A DNA stretch of 64,000 nucleotides from Codonopsis lanceolata (lineage: Eukaryota > Streptophyta > Magnoliopsida > Asterales > Campanulaceae). Positions 44,257 to 54,984 of this stretch are shown one piece after another. The stretch covers positions 10,965,350-11,029,349 of the forward strand of contig CM028378.1 of NCBI GenBank assembly GCA_013146195.2. Direction: 5' to 3'. Position 1 is the stretch's first letter; every line of letters starts with the position of its first letter. Position numbers and translations under genes: made by a program. A model generated the notes under the pieces. That model saw only the letters and a program-made list of their open reading frames with translations. It was not told the DNA's origin and made no database searches.

Positions 44257-44560
44257 CACTACTAGAAAGCGTGCCTTCAGCGACGGAATTTTCAGCGACA
44301 GAAATTGAGCATCAGCGATGGAATTTATCAGCGACGAAATTTTCCGTCGCTAAAGGTGACCTTTAGCGACAGAAAATTCCGTCGCTGAATATTTTAGAAT
44401 TTAATTTCAGTTTATTTTCAGCGACGGAAAATTCCATCGCTGAATATTTCAGAATTTAATTTCAGATTATTTTCAGCGTCGGAATTTTCCGTCGCTAAAG
44501 GTGACCTTTACCGACGGAAAATTCCGTCGCTGAAAATAAACTGAAATTAAATTCTAATGA
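44257..44560 (+). repeat. Left TIR and subterminal palindromes of CACTA-2
   Basis: About eight copies of AGCGACGGAAWTTTCCGTCG, each itself palindromic, separated by AATTTAATTTCAG-type spacers. Confidence 0.9.
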
Positions 44561-44699
44561 ATGTTAAAATATCAATAATATTTGAAATTAAATTGAAATT
44601 AAATTAAATTAATATTTGAAATGTTAATTTAATAATATAATATCAATAATTAAAATGATTAGCATCAATATAATTAAAAAATTAAAACATTCACATTAC

Positions 44700-44904
44700 A
44701 ACTTAACTTAATTTAACTTAACGTAAATTAACGTTACGTAACTTAACTTAACTTAACTTAACGTAACGTAATGTAACGTAACGTAACTTAACGTAACGAA
44801 ATGTAACTTAACTTAACGTAACGTAACGTAATGTAACTTAACTTAACTTAACTTAACGTAACTTAACATAACTTAACTTAACATAACTTAACGTAACTTA
44901 ACGT
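44700..44904. repeat. Pentamer array 1 (AACTT/AACGT)
   Basis: Runs of the five-base units AACTT and AACGT (and AACAT) in irregular order. The period is clear because every fifth-base frame keeps AAC. Confidence 0.92.
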
Positions 44905-45610
44905 GAAAACACGCTACGCCTATTGGCGAAATGGTATAATGGACTACGATGGACCATTATAACATGAAAACACGCTATGACTACTGGCGAAATGGTATAA
45001 TGGAGTACGATGGACCATTATAACATGAAACACAATACGCCTATATGCGAAATGGTATAATGGAGTACGATGGACCATTATAACATAAAAACACGCTACG
45101 CCTATTGGCGAAATGTTATAATGGAATACGATGGACCATTATAACATGAAAACACGCTACGCCTATTGACGAAATGGTATAATGGAGTATGACGGATGGA
45201 CCATTATAACATGAAAACACGTTACGCCTATTGATGAAATGGTATAATGGAGTACGATGGACCATAATAACATGAAAACATGCTACGCCTATTGACGAAA
45301 TGGTATAATGGAGTACGATGGACCATTATAACATGAAACACGATACGCCTATTGGCGAAATGGTATAATGGAGTACGATGGACCATTATAACATGAAAAC
45401 ACGCTACGTCTATTGGTGAAATGTTATAATGGAGTTTGATGGACCATTATAACATGAAAACACCCTACGCCTATTGATGAAATGGTATAATGGAGTACGA
45501 CAGATGGACCATTATAACATGAAAACACGCTACGCCTATTGGCGAAATCTTATAATGAACTACGATGGACCATTATAACATGAAAACACACAATGCCTAT
45601 TAGCAAAATG
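44905..45610. repeat. 61-bp hairpin tandem array (about 12 units)
   Basis: The unit runs from ATGAAAACACGCTACGCCTA through TTGGCGAAATGGTATAATGG and AGTACGATGG to ACCATTATAAC. GG(T)TATAATGG and CCATTATAAC pair around a loop of about 11 bases, so each unit can form a hairpin. Units differ at few positions; some carry a 4-base insertion (GACGGATGG). Confidence 0.95.
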
Positions 45611-46429
45611 TTATAACTTAACGTAATGTAACATAGTTTAACTTATGTAACTTAACGTAACGTAAGTTAACTTAACGTAACATAACGTAACGTAATGTAA
45701 TGTAACTTAACGTAATGTAACGTAACTTAACGTAATAACTTAACGTAACAGCTTAACGTGGCAGCAACGCGTAACGTGGCAACAGCAAGCGTGGCGTAAC
45801 TTAACGTGGCGTGGCGTTAACGTGGCTTAACTTAGCTTAACTTAAGCTTAACTTAAGCAACAGCTTAAGCAGCACTTAACTTAACTTAGCAGCAACTTAA
45901 CTTGTAACTTAACTTAAGCTTAACAGCAGCAGCTTAAGCAGCTTAAGCAGCAAGCAGCAGCAGCAATTTCGCGTAACGCGTAATGTAACAACTTAGCAGC
46001 TTAAGCGTAACTTTGCTTAACTTAACGTGGCGTGGCAACTTAACATAAGCGTAACTTAACTTAACGTAAGCGTAACTTAACTTAGCAAGCTTAACTTAAC
46101 AACATAACTTATCTTAACTTAGCTTAACTTAGCTTAACATAACTTAAGCTTAACGCAACTTAGCGTTAACGTAACTTAACGCACGTAACTTAACTTAACA
46201 TAACGTAACGTAATGTAACTTAACATAACGTAAAGTAACGTAACTGAACGTATCGTAACGTAACTTAACTTAATGTAACGTAATGGTCCATAACTTAAAG
46301 CAACGTACGTACGTAGCGTAAGTTAACTTAACAACAACGCAACGCAAACGTAACTTAACGTAACATAACGTAACTTAACTTAACATAACGTAACGTAATG
46401 GTCCATAACTTAACTTAACGTAACTTAAC
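45611..46429. repeat. Pentamer array 2, diverged with GCAGC/GTGGC interruptions
   Basis: The AACTT/AACGT array continues but is interspersed with AGCAGC, GTGGCG and TTAAGC words, so the basic unit has drifted toward AGCTT/GGCGT variants. Confidence 0.9.
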
Positions 46430-46556
46430 ATGAAAACATGCTACACCTATTGGCGAAATGGTATAATGGACTACGATGGACCATTATAACATGAAAACAC
46501 GCTACGCCTATTGACGAAATGGTATAATGGAGTACGATGAACCATTATAACATGAA
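46430..46556. repeat. 61-bp hairpin units, second site (two units)
   Basis: Two copies of the same unit, separated from the main array by the pentamer field. Confidence 0.93.
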
Positions 46557-47064
46557 AAAACTACGTAACATAACGTAACTTAACTTACATGAATATGCCA
46601 TTTTTCAAGACAATGTTGTATAGAATGATGAGCACAACAGATTCTGGTTACATTTTTGTCTCGACCCGATCCGATCAGGTGAAACCCAATCGGATAAAAT
46701 ATTTGTTCAAGACAAAGCATACATTCGTTTAGCGGGTTTCCTAATTTTAAATTCTGAAAATATTTAGCGACGGAAAATTCCGTCGCTGGAATTAAATTGA
46801 AATTAAATTATGAAAATATTTAGCGACGGAATGTGCTAGAGACATGCACCACAATATGACCACATGCAAATTCAAATTTACTCTATTTATATAATTTTGT
46901 TATTATTTTCTTAAATATATAAATTAAGTTGTAATGTGAATATTATTATTTTTGTAATTATATTGGTGCTAATCATTTTATTGAATGATAATATATTATT
47001 AAATTAATATTTCAAATATTAATTTAATAATAAAATATCATTCATTAAAATGATTATAATATTT

Positions 47065-47127
<63 letters not shown>

Positions 47128-47599
47128 AGGGATTTTACAAAAACACAAATATTCCAAAACATTATTTATTTACAAAAAACAAATATTTCAAAACAAATAT
47201 TAATTCCAGCGACGGAATTTTCCGTCACTGGAATTAAATTAAAATTAAATTATGAAAATATTCAGCGACAAAATTTTTCTTCGCTAAAGGTGACCTTTAG
47301 CGACGGAAAATTCCGTCACTGGACATGTTCAGAATTTAATTTTAATTTAATTCCAGCGACAGAAAATTCTGTCGTTAAAGGTGACCTTTAGCGATGGAAA
47401 ATTCCGTCGTTGGAATTAATATTTGTTTTTGAAATATTTTTTTTTTGTAAAATCCCTTTGTAAATTTAAAATAAATAATGTTTTGAAATATTTATTATTA
47501 AATTAATATTTGAAATGTTAATTTAATAATATAATATCAATAATTAAAATGATTAGCATCAATATAATTACAAAAATTAAAACATTCAAATTACAACTT
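46557..47599. repeat. Internal subterminal-type and inverted AT-rich blocks of CACTA-2
   Basis: Includes AGCGACGGAAAATTCCGTCG palindromes at about 46,763 and 47,205-47,420, a (TA)n-(CA)n microsatellite at 47,066-47,127, and an inverted copy (46,920-47,060) of the AT-rich block found at 44,620-44,700 and 47,500-47,600. These are sequences normally near CACTA ends, here lying inside. Confidence 0.75.
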
Positions 47600-48159
47600 A
47601 ACTTAACTTAATTTAAGTTAACGTAACTTAACTTAACTTAACGTAACGTAACGTAACTTAACGTAACTCAACGTAATGTAACGTAACGTAACTTAACGTA
47701 ACGTAACGTAACTTAATGTAACGTAACGTAACTTAACTTAACTTAACGTAACGTAACGTAACGTAACGTAACTTAACGTAATGTAACTTAACGTAACGTA
47801 ACGTAACTTTACTTAACTTAAATTAGCGTAACGTAACTTAACTTAACTTAACTTAACGTAACTTAATTGAACTTAACGTAACGTTACGTAACGTAACGTA
47901 ACTTAACTTAACTTAACTTAGCGTAACATAACTTAACTTAACTTAACGTAACTTAACTGAACGTAACGTTACGTAACGTAACTTAACATAAGGTAACGTA
48001 ACGTAATGTAACTTAACCTAACGTAATGTAACGGAACTTAACGTAACTTAACGTAACGTAACATAACTTAACGTAATGTAACTTAACGTAACGTAACGTA
48101 ACTTAAAGTAGCGTAACGTAATGTAACGTGACGTAACTTAACGTAGCGTAATGTAACCA
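47600..48159. repeat. Pentamer array 3 (AACTT/AACGT)
   Basis: More than 100 five-base units, the purest of the three arrays, ending at the captured gene fragment. Confidence 0.93.
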
Positions 48160-48545
48160 CTTGTCTCAACCTCGGGCCTCCGGGGTTTACTGATGCTGGT
48201 TGGTCTAGATTTTTCTCTGATCTAGCAGCAGTCCAACCAGTGGTCTGCTCAATTCGGTCCACCAAAGGTTGGCTGTCATTAACAACATTCTTCCCCCAAG
48301 AAGTACTTGACCCAGGCTGATCAATATCTTTCACAGATTTAGTTCCTCCCCAACCAGTGGATCTAGAAAGTTCTTCCTTTGACCACCCATTTGATATTGG
48401 TTTTTCTGTACCAGCACCTACATTCTACATTTTGTCTATCACCTGTACCAACACCCACCACTTGACTAAACATTTTTCTTAGATCCCACTGCAACCCAAC
48501 CACTTGTTTGATCAGTTCGGTCCACCTTGGTACCCTTATATCATT
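48160..48545 (-). pseudogene. Captured fragment of a WG/GW-repeat (AGO-hook type) protein gene
   Basis: On the minus strand the peptide contains repeated Trp-Gly motifs: TSGWVAVGSK, SNGWSKEELSR, STGWGGTKS, STSWGKNVV, TTGWTAARSEKN. Two units share VDR-(x)-QT-(S/T)GW, so it is a tandem WG/GW array. Such arrays bind Argonaute proteins and occur in plant NRPE1, SPT5-like/KTF1 and related RNA-directed DNA methylation factors; the spacing recalls KTF1, from memory. A TAG and a frame change near 48,430 break it. There is no start and no KOW or polymerase domain, and the element DNA on both sides shows it is a transposon-captured fragment. Confidence 0.6.
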
Positions 48546-49428
48546 AGTATGTTTGAAAGTACCATAATTTGGGAATTAGATTAAGAAATACTATAGTTTG
48601 GGAATATTTAATTAAAGCTACAATATTTTCGTAAAAAACTCGGTATAATATTTTGGAAGTTATATAAAATATTCACTTAAAAATAATTTTGAATAATTTT
48701 TTTTAATTTTTTACTTAAAAATAATTGTGGTAGTTAATCGTTTGATTTTTAAAATAAATTGGATTTGGTAATTTAATAATATTATATTATAAAATATAAT
48801 AATATTTAACTAGTTTTACACCCGTGCATAGAACGCGCTCACACTTTGTTTTTATTAAATTAAATTCAAGCAAAATAAAAACTATAAATTGAAAGTATAA
48901 ATTTAGAAAATATTCAAATAAAATTGTTTTGTCTATTTAATAAAATAAATTCAAGTAAAACAAATATATTCAAATACATTTTTTTGGAAACATTTTATTT
49001 CACTCTCCCGCTCTCCTCTCCCGCCCTCACTGGTTTTCCCAAATTCCCCAAATTCCCTCCACATATATATGTTTTCCCAAAATTTCAAATACTCAATCTT
49101 TCTAAACTCACCGCACTCACTCCCTGCCCTCTATCTCATCGCACGACCTCTCCTAAGCCACCGCACCAGCATCGCCCACAATCGGCGAATCCCTTCATCT
49201 TCTTCCATCCGGCGTCCACCTCCCATCTCTCCCCTGTTCAAACAGACCGGCGATTACCCTAATCTCAAACACTCCCTCTCTCTAAACGGCTCCCCTTCGC
49301 TCTCCTCCATCCTGCCATCTCCGACCAGACAATTCTGAAGCCCCCTCTCAGATCCACCACCGCCGTACAAGTCATCAGCTATCCCGTATGCGTTCCAGCT
49401 CCTCTTCATGCCATCGTGAACTCTGTAA
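48546..49428. other. AT-rich spacer and CT-rich leader-like segment in CACTA-2
   Basis: AT-rich to about 48,990 (with ACACCCGTGCATAGAACGCG at 48,819), then a strongly CT-rich stretch with many CTCTC and CCCAAATTCCCC words, typical of a plant 5' leader. Confidence 0.4.
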
Positions 49429-49490
49429 ATGGCGCTCTATCTCACCCTCTTCCCCTCTCTCACTTCAGGTCTCTCACTCCGGCCAAACAG
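49429..49490 (+). other. Possible captured first exon
   Basis: ATG followed by 20 open codons (MALYLTLFPSLTSGLSLRPN) up to AAACAG|GTGTGT, a plausible donor. It follows the CT-rich leader-like sequence. No downstream exon could be matched, so the source gene is unknown. Confidence 0.3.
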
Positions 49491-51027
49491 GTGTGTTCCT
49501 CTCCAATTTAAACATTTTTTTTCAGTTTTTATTTTTAATTTGAGTATTGATATGATATAATAAGGGTTGTGAACTTTTGTCTACTAGTGTGTTCACAAGT
49601 GATTCAAGGGTTGTGAACTGGCCTTGCAGAGAAGGGACATTAGGGGGGTAGATGGTTGTTGTGGCTATAGTTTAAATTATAGTGTGGTACACTGGTTTTT
49701 AAATGGTCATGACAGTTGATGTGGTGGAGGTACAAATGGATGTTAGTGATGGTTTCTCTGTCTGGTGGTGGTACTGGTATATGTTGTCTATTGAAATTTA
49801 GAAATATGAACCTTCTTGATAGGCAATGTGATCTAGCAATTAGACAAATAGTCACTGTCATAGGTGAACAATCTGTCTGGGCCTTTGGGCGATAATGTTT
49901 TTGTTGGATGTTGAAATGTATTCAAATTATTTATGTGGGAATGGCTATGTTGATTCTAATCTTGTTTCGACATATTAAGCTATCTACTTTCACAAAAAAA
50001 GAAAAAAAAAAGAAAAAAGAGTATAGTGCTACTTTCTCTGTCTTGGTTGATCCACTTGTAGGAGTTAAACAAAATGGAAACATCAGAGGTCATAGTTAAT
50101 GACTTGTGTGATGACAAATTATCTGTTTAGATCAGTTATAATTTTCTAGATTGAGCGCAGATGCGTTGTGGTGGGGTGACAACGAATTGATTTTCAGGTT
50201 GGTGACTAGTTTCTCCAGATTGGAGTCGTCATATTTGGAGATAGTATGTAAATACTGCTAAATTCACGTTGCTTTTGCGTGAGCTGTGACTGAATGTCAC
50301 TGGTCAACAAGAGACAAATGAAACAAGTTAAGAAACAAAATATGTTCCTCTCTCACTTGATGGTTCAACTGAGTTGGATGGAGTCAAATGTACAGTCAAA
50401 GGTGGGGTAGAGCCTACCTAACTATTATAAGTAACTAGAATGTGAAGTGAATATGATCTGCTGGATTGGTTCCTGCATCATGTTCCTCTTGTGATGTTAG
50501 TTATCGGGTTCATCAATGAATGGACCCTACTGCCAGACATTTGTACTAATAGTCAATCAATGAGGCAAGTTATCGAAGATAACTTTTTTTTGCCTGTTCT
50601 CTTGTACTAATAGTCATTTGTGTTCAAACTATTTTGTTGGTGATGATTTGTTGTAAGGTCATGCTCGCTTGGTTGGAAATTCCCTGGTTTCATAAAGGGT
50701 GTAGCTTTACTTGAAGGCCCCCTAAAGTGTATCTATGAGTTATTTGGTTGTTTTTGTTTATATTGGTGTATTATATTTGATTTTTACATTAGTAGCAATG
50801 TTGGATTTTTGGTAGCTTCTTCATATTAGTAATAAAGTTATTGCTTCTTTCATGATACTTGTACGTAAAAAAGAAACCTTTTGTGTAGAAAGGTTGCACA
50901 TTTGTTTGGTTGTAAACTTCTTCAAATTGTTTGCCATTCATTGCGAGTTTTTTTTTTTTTTGTATTCTTAATGACAGAGGTAGTATTTGGTTATTTCATT
51001 GGAACTATGCAGGTTTCATAGTGTAAG
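49491..51027. other. Intron-like or spacer sequence in CACTA-2
   Basis: GT-rich, moderately T-rich sequence resembling introns or 3' flank. No exon is supported except that it ends at an acceptor-like CTATGCAG before the TNPA-like exon. Confidence 0.4.
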
Positions 51028-51306
51028 ATGACTAGAAGGCCCGATGCTCAACTGATTTCGAGGATAAAGACTTTGGAAGCACGCTTGGCTGAGCAGCAAC
51101 GTTTGGTTGCGGAATATCGAGAGCAAATAGAGCGACGATTAGTAGAAATGATGGCGACGATGCAAAGCATGGCACACCAGATGCATGGGTCTTCGAACAC
51201 TCCCTATAGTAGTATCGGGTCCCCTTTTCATCCTAGAAATCTCTTCCAAGATCAGCCCCCCCTCCCCCACTTTGATTATTGGTACTGCTTGCAGTTGAAA
51301 CATTGA
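51028..51306 (+). CDS. TNPA-like C-terminal exon of CACTA-2
   Basis: The frame begins MTRRPDAQLISRIKTLEARL and continues as a coiled coil (EQQRLVAEYREQIERRLVEM, MATMQSMAHQMHG) with a Pro/Ser-rich tail, then TGA. C-terminal coiled coils of this kind end many plant CACTA TNPA/Transposase_24 proteins, and the position just inside the right subterminal repeats is where that gene ends. An acceptor (ACTATGCAG) lies about 15 bp upstream, so it is probably a last exon. The preceding exons are not found, so the gene is incomplete. In the family this region mediates dimerisation. Confidence 0.5.
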   Translation: MTRRPDAQLISRIKTLEARLAEQQRLVAEYREQIERRLVEMMATMQSMAHQMHGSSNTPYSSIGSPFHPRNLFQDQPPLPHFDYWYCLQLKH

Positions 51307-51499
51307 TATTTGATATTGTTTGATTTTGTATGTATATATTTGGTACTTCGATGTAATAACAATTAGAGTTTGATGTTTGTAAATTGGTTTTATATTATTT
51401 TTTATTTTGTATCTTAAGTTTTGTATTAATTGTTATATTATCAGGTACAAAAATTTATAATGATAGTATTTTTGTGTATTTTTTTAATTTTTTTTCCAT

Positions 51500-51968
51500 T
51501 ATTAGCGACGGAAATTTCCGTCGTTGAAATTAAAATTGAATTATTTTTTAAAAGCCTTTAGCGACGGAAATTTTCGTCGCTGAAATTAAAATTTAATTAT
51601 TTTTTAAAAGCCTTTAGCAACGGAAATTTCCGTCGCTGAAATTAAAATTAATTAATTTTTTTAAAGCCTTTAGCGACGGAAATTTCCGTCGCTGAAATTA
51701 AAATTAATTTATTTTTTAAAAGCCTTTAGCGACGGAAATTTCTGTCGCTGAAATTAAAATTAATTTATTTTTTAAAAGCCTTTACCGACGAAATTTCTGT
51801 CGCTGATATTAACCTTCAGCGACGGAAATTGGTCCGTCGGACATCTGCGACGAAAAATCACCGACGTGCCACCGATGGAAAAATTCCGTCGCTGAGGAGC
51901 CTTTAGCGACGGAATTTTGCCTTTAGCAACGGAAAATTCTGTTGCTAAAGGTCATTTTTCTGGTAGTG
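51500..51968 (-). repeat. Right TIR and subterminal array of CACTA-2
   Basis: Six units about 56 bp apart, each with TTTAGCGACGGAAATTTCCG followed by an AAATTAAAATTAATT spacer and AAAAGCC, then closer-spaced motifs up to the terminus. Confidence 0.92.
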
Positions 51969-53897
51969 CTTGTCAAGTCTTCTTCTTGATCTCTGAGTAC
52001 CATCTATCGCTAAAGAATCTGTTAAAAAAAAAGAGTCAACTCATGTGAAAACATGATAAAACTACACGAGTTGGTGATGAGTCATTTCGAAATATGGACC
52101 CATAAACCATTAAAAATGTTAGTTCAATGAAGCAACCTTCTGTGTTGGTGAAAGGTCATCTTCGACCCATTGCAACTGAGCTATTAGTAGCACACTGGTG
52201 GCTTCCAACCATACACCAAACCTCTTCCAAATACCTGAACAAATCCACCATATACTAAAGTCTAACCATTCCTAAGATCCAGTTTCTCAAAATTGGGGCT
52301 ACTCCACCCTTATATATACATCCATCAAGAGTGACAATCTTTTTATCCCAAGAGAAAGAAGACAAATATCTCTTCAAGTACTCTCTCAAATTGCTCCGAA
52401 AGATCAACAACAAAAAAGAAAGAAAGAGCAACGTTGGAAATTCAAAAAAGAAAAAAAAAAAAAAAAAGGGAGAAGAAAAAAAAGAAGAAGCCTCTCCTGA
52501 GCAACTTCCTCAAAATCTCTCTCTCACAACAAAGAGAGAGAGAGAGAGAAGAGACCAATCACTCTTGGACAACCCCACAACCCATAACCAAATCCAAAAG
52601 CCGATCTCCCAACCAGGTCTAGAAACCAAATTCTCATCCAAACCCATAGCTTAAAAGGGCAGCCAATGATCGCTTTGCGATCGCCTTTCCGAAAATAACC
52701 AAATCCACAGCCCAATATGCCTTTGAGCAAGAAGCCAATCAAATCCTCAGCCCTGAAGCTAATCCATCCCAAATACTTAAACACTATACCCCAACCTAGT
52801 TGCCACCTATATCTTTGTTTCAATCGATTATAACGTGATCTGGGTCCAGGACAGAACTCCTTGCTAAAGATACATAAAATTATCAAAAGATAAATGTTAA
52901 GTAAGGTCCATGAAACTCATGATAGTCGGCGATAAACTCTGGATCATGACTCTTCTCTTTGTCCATTAGAGTCATCCTTTTTCTCTAGAGCATACCCATT
53001 TCTGTCTCCCACAAAAGTATCTCCCAATCGAGTCTTTCTGGGGCTGTCCTTATTTAATCTTTTCAGGAACTTGCCCGTCCCAACTTACAAAATATTGGTT
53101 GATCAAATTCATCCTTGGGCTTCTCCCGCTAAACTCATTTCAGTATATAAAGGATCTCATTATTTACAGCTATCCTTTCCATCTCGCTTGAAGAACGAAG
53201 AAGCTACAGAACCATGATCCCTTAAGAATAAGCAAGTTATCATCGCTTGCATTGAAAGACCAGCTCCCTATGAGGTAAAAGCTCACTAGGTTGAAAACCC
53301 GAAAGAGCGGCCTAGGCAAAAGTTAGAGTACGAAAAAAAAACAAAACAAAACAAAAACAAAACCAAAAAGCAAAAAAAACAGAAAAAAAGTATAAAAAGA
53401 AAGAAAGAAAGAAAAAAAGTGGTCCCTCCGAGGCATCGATTAGTAGGGCTCACTAATCCTGACTGAATTCCTTTTTTGAATGATGCACTAGTCAAATGAC
53501 AGAAAAGCAACCCTAAACTTCACCCACCTCCATCTCAAATATCACAATCAGCTCCTATACTCATAACCCTTCAAAGCCGACCACAAGCCACATCTCAAGC
53601 TCTTATATTACATTTCCAACACCTTGCCTTATCTTGTCTTAACATGTTTAAGAAACGGATGATACACATGCATATTCAAAAAAGTTTTTTTTAAGAAAAA
53701 GAAAGTTTCATTCGCTTGCTTGCATCCTTTTACTGCATCTTAAAAGGTCTTCTACTGCATCGACCCTTGAAGAAAAAATATAAATGTTCTACCAGCATCT
53801 CGCCAAGGACCGCCTCCCAAAGATCCTCAGCGGCATCATCAAAAGCGACACAAGCTGATCATTGACAACATTCTGCCACAACGCTTCATAAATCACC

Positions 53898-54812
53898 GCT
53901 TTTCCTATGATGGGATAAGCACATTTTAAAAAAATATATGCATCGTTTTTCCTATGCTGGGTTGAGCATATTTTTTAAAAAAAAATTAAAAATTAGCATC
54001 ACTTTCCCTATGCTGGGGAAAGACTGTTTCAAAGGTTCCATTACTTTCCCTATGCCGGGGAAAGCACATTTTCAAAAGCAACATCACTTTCCCTATGTTG
54101 GGGAAAAGCGCTTTTGAAAGCAAAGATCTCTTTCCCTATGCCGGGAAAGCGCTTTTGAAAGCGATCGCTTTCCTATCTTTGGGAAAGCGTGTTTTGAAAG
54201 TGGCATCACTTTCCTATGCCGGGAAAGCGCATCGCTTTGGGAAAGCGTGTTTTGAAAAGTAGCATCGCTTTCCCTATGCTGGGGAAAGCGCGCTTTGAAA
54301 AAGCAGCATCACTTTCCCTATGCTGAGGAAAGCTCATTTTGAAAAGTTCCATCGCTTTCCCTATGCTGGGGAAAGCTCGTTTTGAAAAGCCGCATCGCTT
54401 TCCCTATGCTAGGGAAAGCTCGTTTTGAAAAGTGGCATCACTTTAACTATGCTGGGGAAAGCGCGTTTTGAAAAGAATCATCGCTTTCCCTATGCTGGGG
54501 AAAGCACGTTTTAAAAAAGCTGCATCGCTTTCCCTGGGGAAAACTCGTTTTAAAAAGCCGCATCGCTTTCCCTATAGTGGGGAAAGCTCGTTTTGAAAAG
54601 TGGCATCACTTTCCCTATGCTAGGGAAAACGCGTTTCGAAAAGCAGCATCGCTTTCCCTATGCTGGTGGAAAGCATGTTTTAAAAAAGCAGCATCACTTT
54701 CCTTATGTTGGGGGAAAGCGTGTTTTAAAAAAAGTAGCATCGTTTTCCCTATGCTGGGGAAAACCTGTTTTAAAGTTGCATCGTTTTGCCTATGATGGGA
54801 AAAACACGCCAT
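53898..54812. repeat. 41-43-bp tandem array with hairpin units (about 21 copies)
   Basis: The unit is GCATCGCTTTCCCTATGCTG followed by GGGAAAGCGCGTTTTGAAAA. GCTTTCCC and GGGGAAAGC pair around TATGCTG, giving a hairpin in each unit. Changes in one arm are sometimes matched in the other (for example CGTTTTCC with GGAAAAC). Confidence 0.95.
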
Positions 54813-54984
54813 CCATCCAAATTCAAAGAAAAGCTCGTATCCCCAGCAAGACGCATGTAATAGCATAAAAGTGACAAAAGCAAATAAAAAATACAACAGC
54901 AAAAGCGAAAATGCAGCAAAAGCAAAGAAGAAAGAAAAGCAGCAGCAAAAACAATGCATATTGCATCAGGTTTCGTGCAAGTTT

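Larger units (their letters stand above)
44257..51968. mobile_element. CACTA-type element 2 (7,712 bp), non-autonomous composite
   Basis: The ends are CACTACTAGAAAGCGTGCCT and the inverted CACTACCAGAAAAATGACCT, with the 3-bp TSD CTT (44254-44256 and 51969-51971). Subterminal regions are packed with the palindrome TTTAGCGACGGAAAATTCCG. No TNP2 sequence is present. The interior holds pentamer arrays, 61-bp hairpin arrays, a WG/GW gene fragment, a captured leader and first exon, and a TNPA-like last exon near the right end. Internal blocks of subterminal repeats (46,750-46,840 and 47,200-47,420) and direct and inverted copies of an AT-rich block (44,580-44,700, 46,910-47,060, 47,480-47,610) suggest that it was built by nested insertion or inversion. 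Confidence 0.9.

Noticed and set aside
44905..45610. CRISPR-like array of regular repeats
   Set aside because: Units are contiguous with no unique spacers, the DNA is a plant transposon and no cas genes exist.
47600..48159. Interstitial telomere repeat
   Set aside because: The unit is AACTT/AACGT with a 5-bp period, not TTTAGGG, and it lies inside a CACTA-type element.
25608..48545. A functional cluster of RNA-directed DNA methylation genes (NRPD4 exons plus WG/GW fragment)
   Set aside because: The two lie 22 kb apart in different contexts, and the WG/GW piece is a broken capture inside a transposon; co-location is most likely chance.
48924..49338. Two overlapping ORFs rich in Pro, Ser and Leu
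   Set aside because: They lie in a CT-rich leader-like segment; composition explains the open frames, although the segment itself may be a captured 5' leader.
52331..52886. Overlapping ORFs on both strands in the gypsy 3' region
   Set aside because: Driven by A-rich, GA-rich and CT-rich low-complexity tracts; no recognisable motif.
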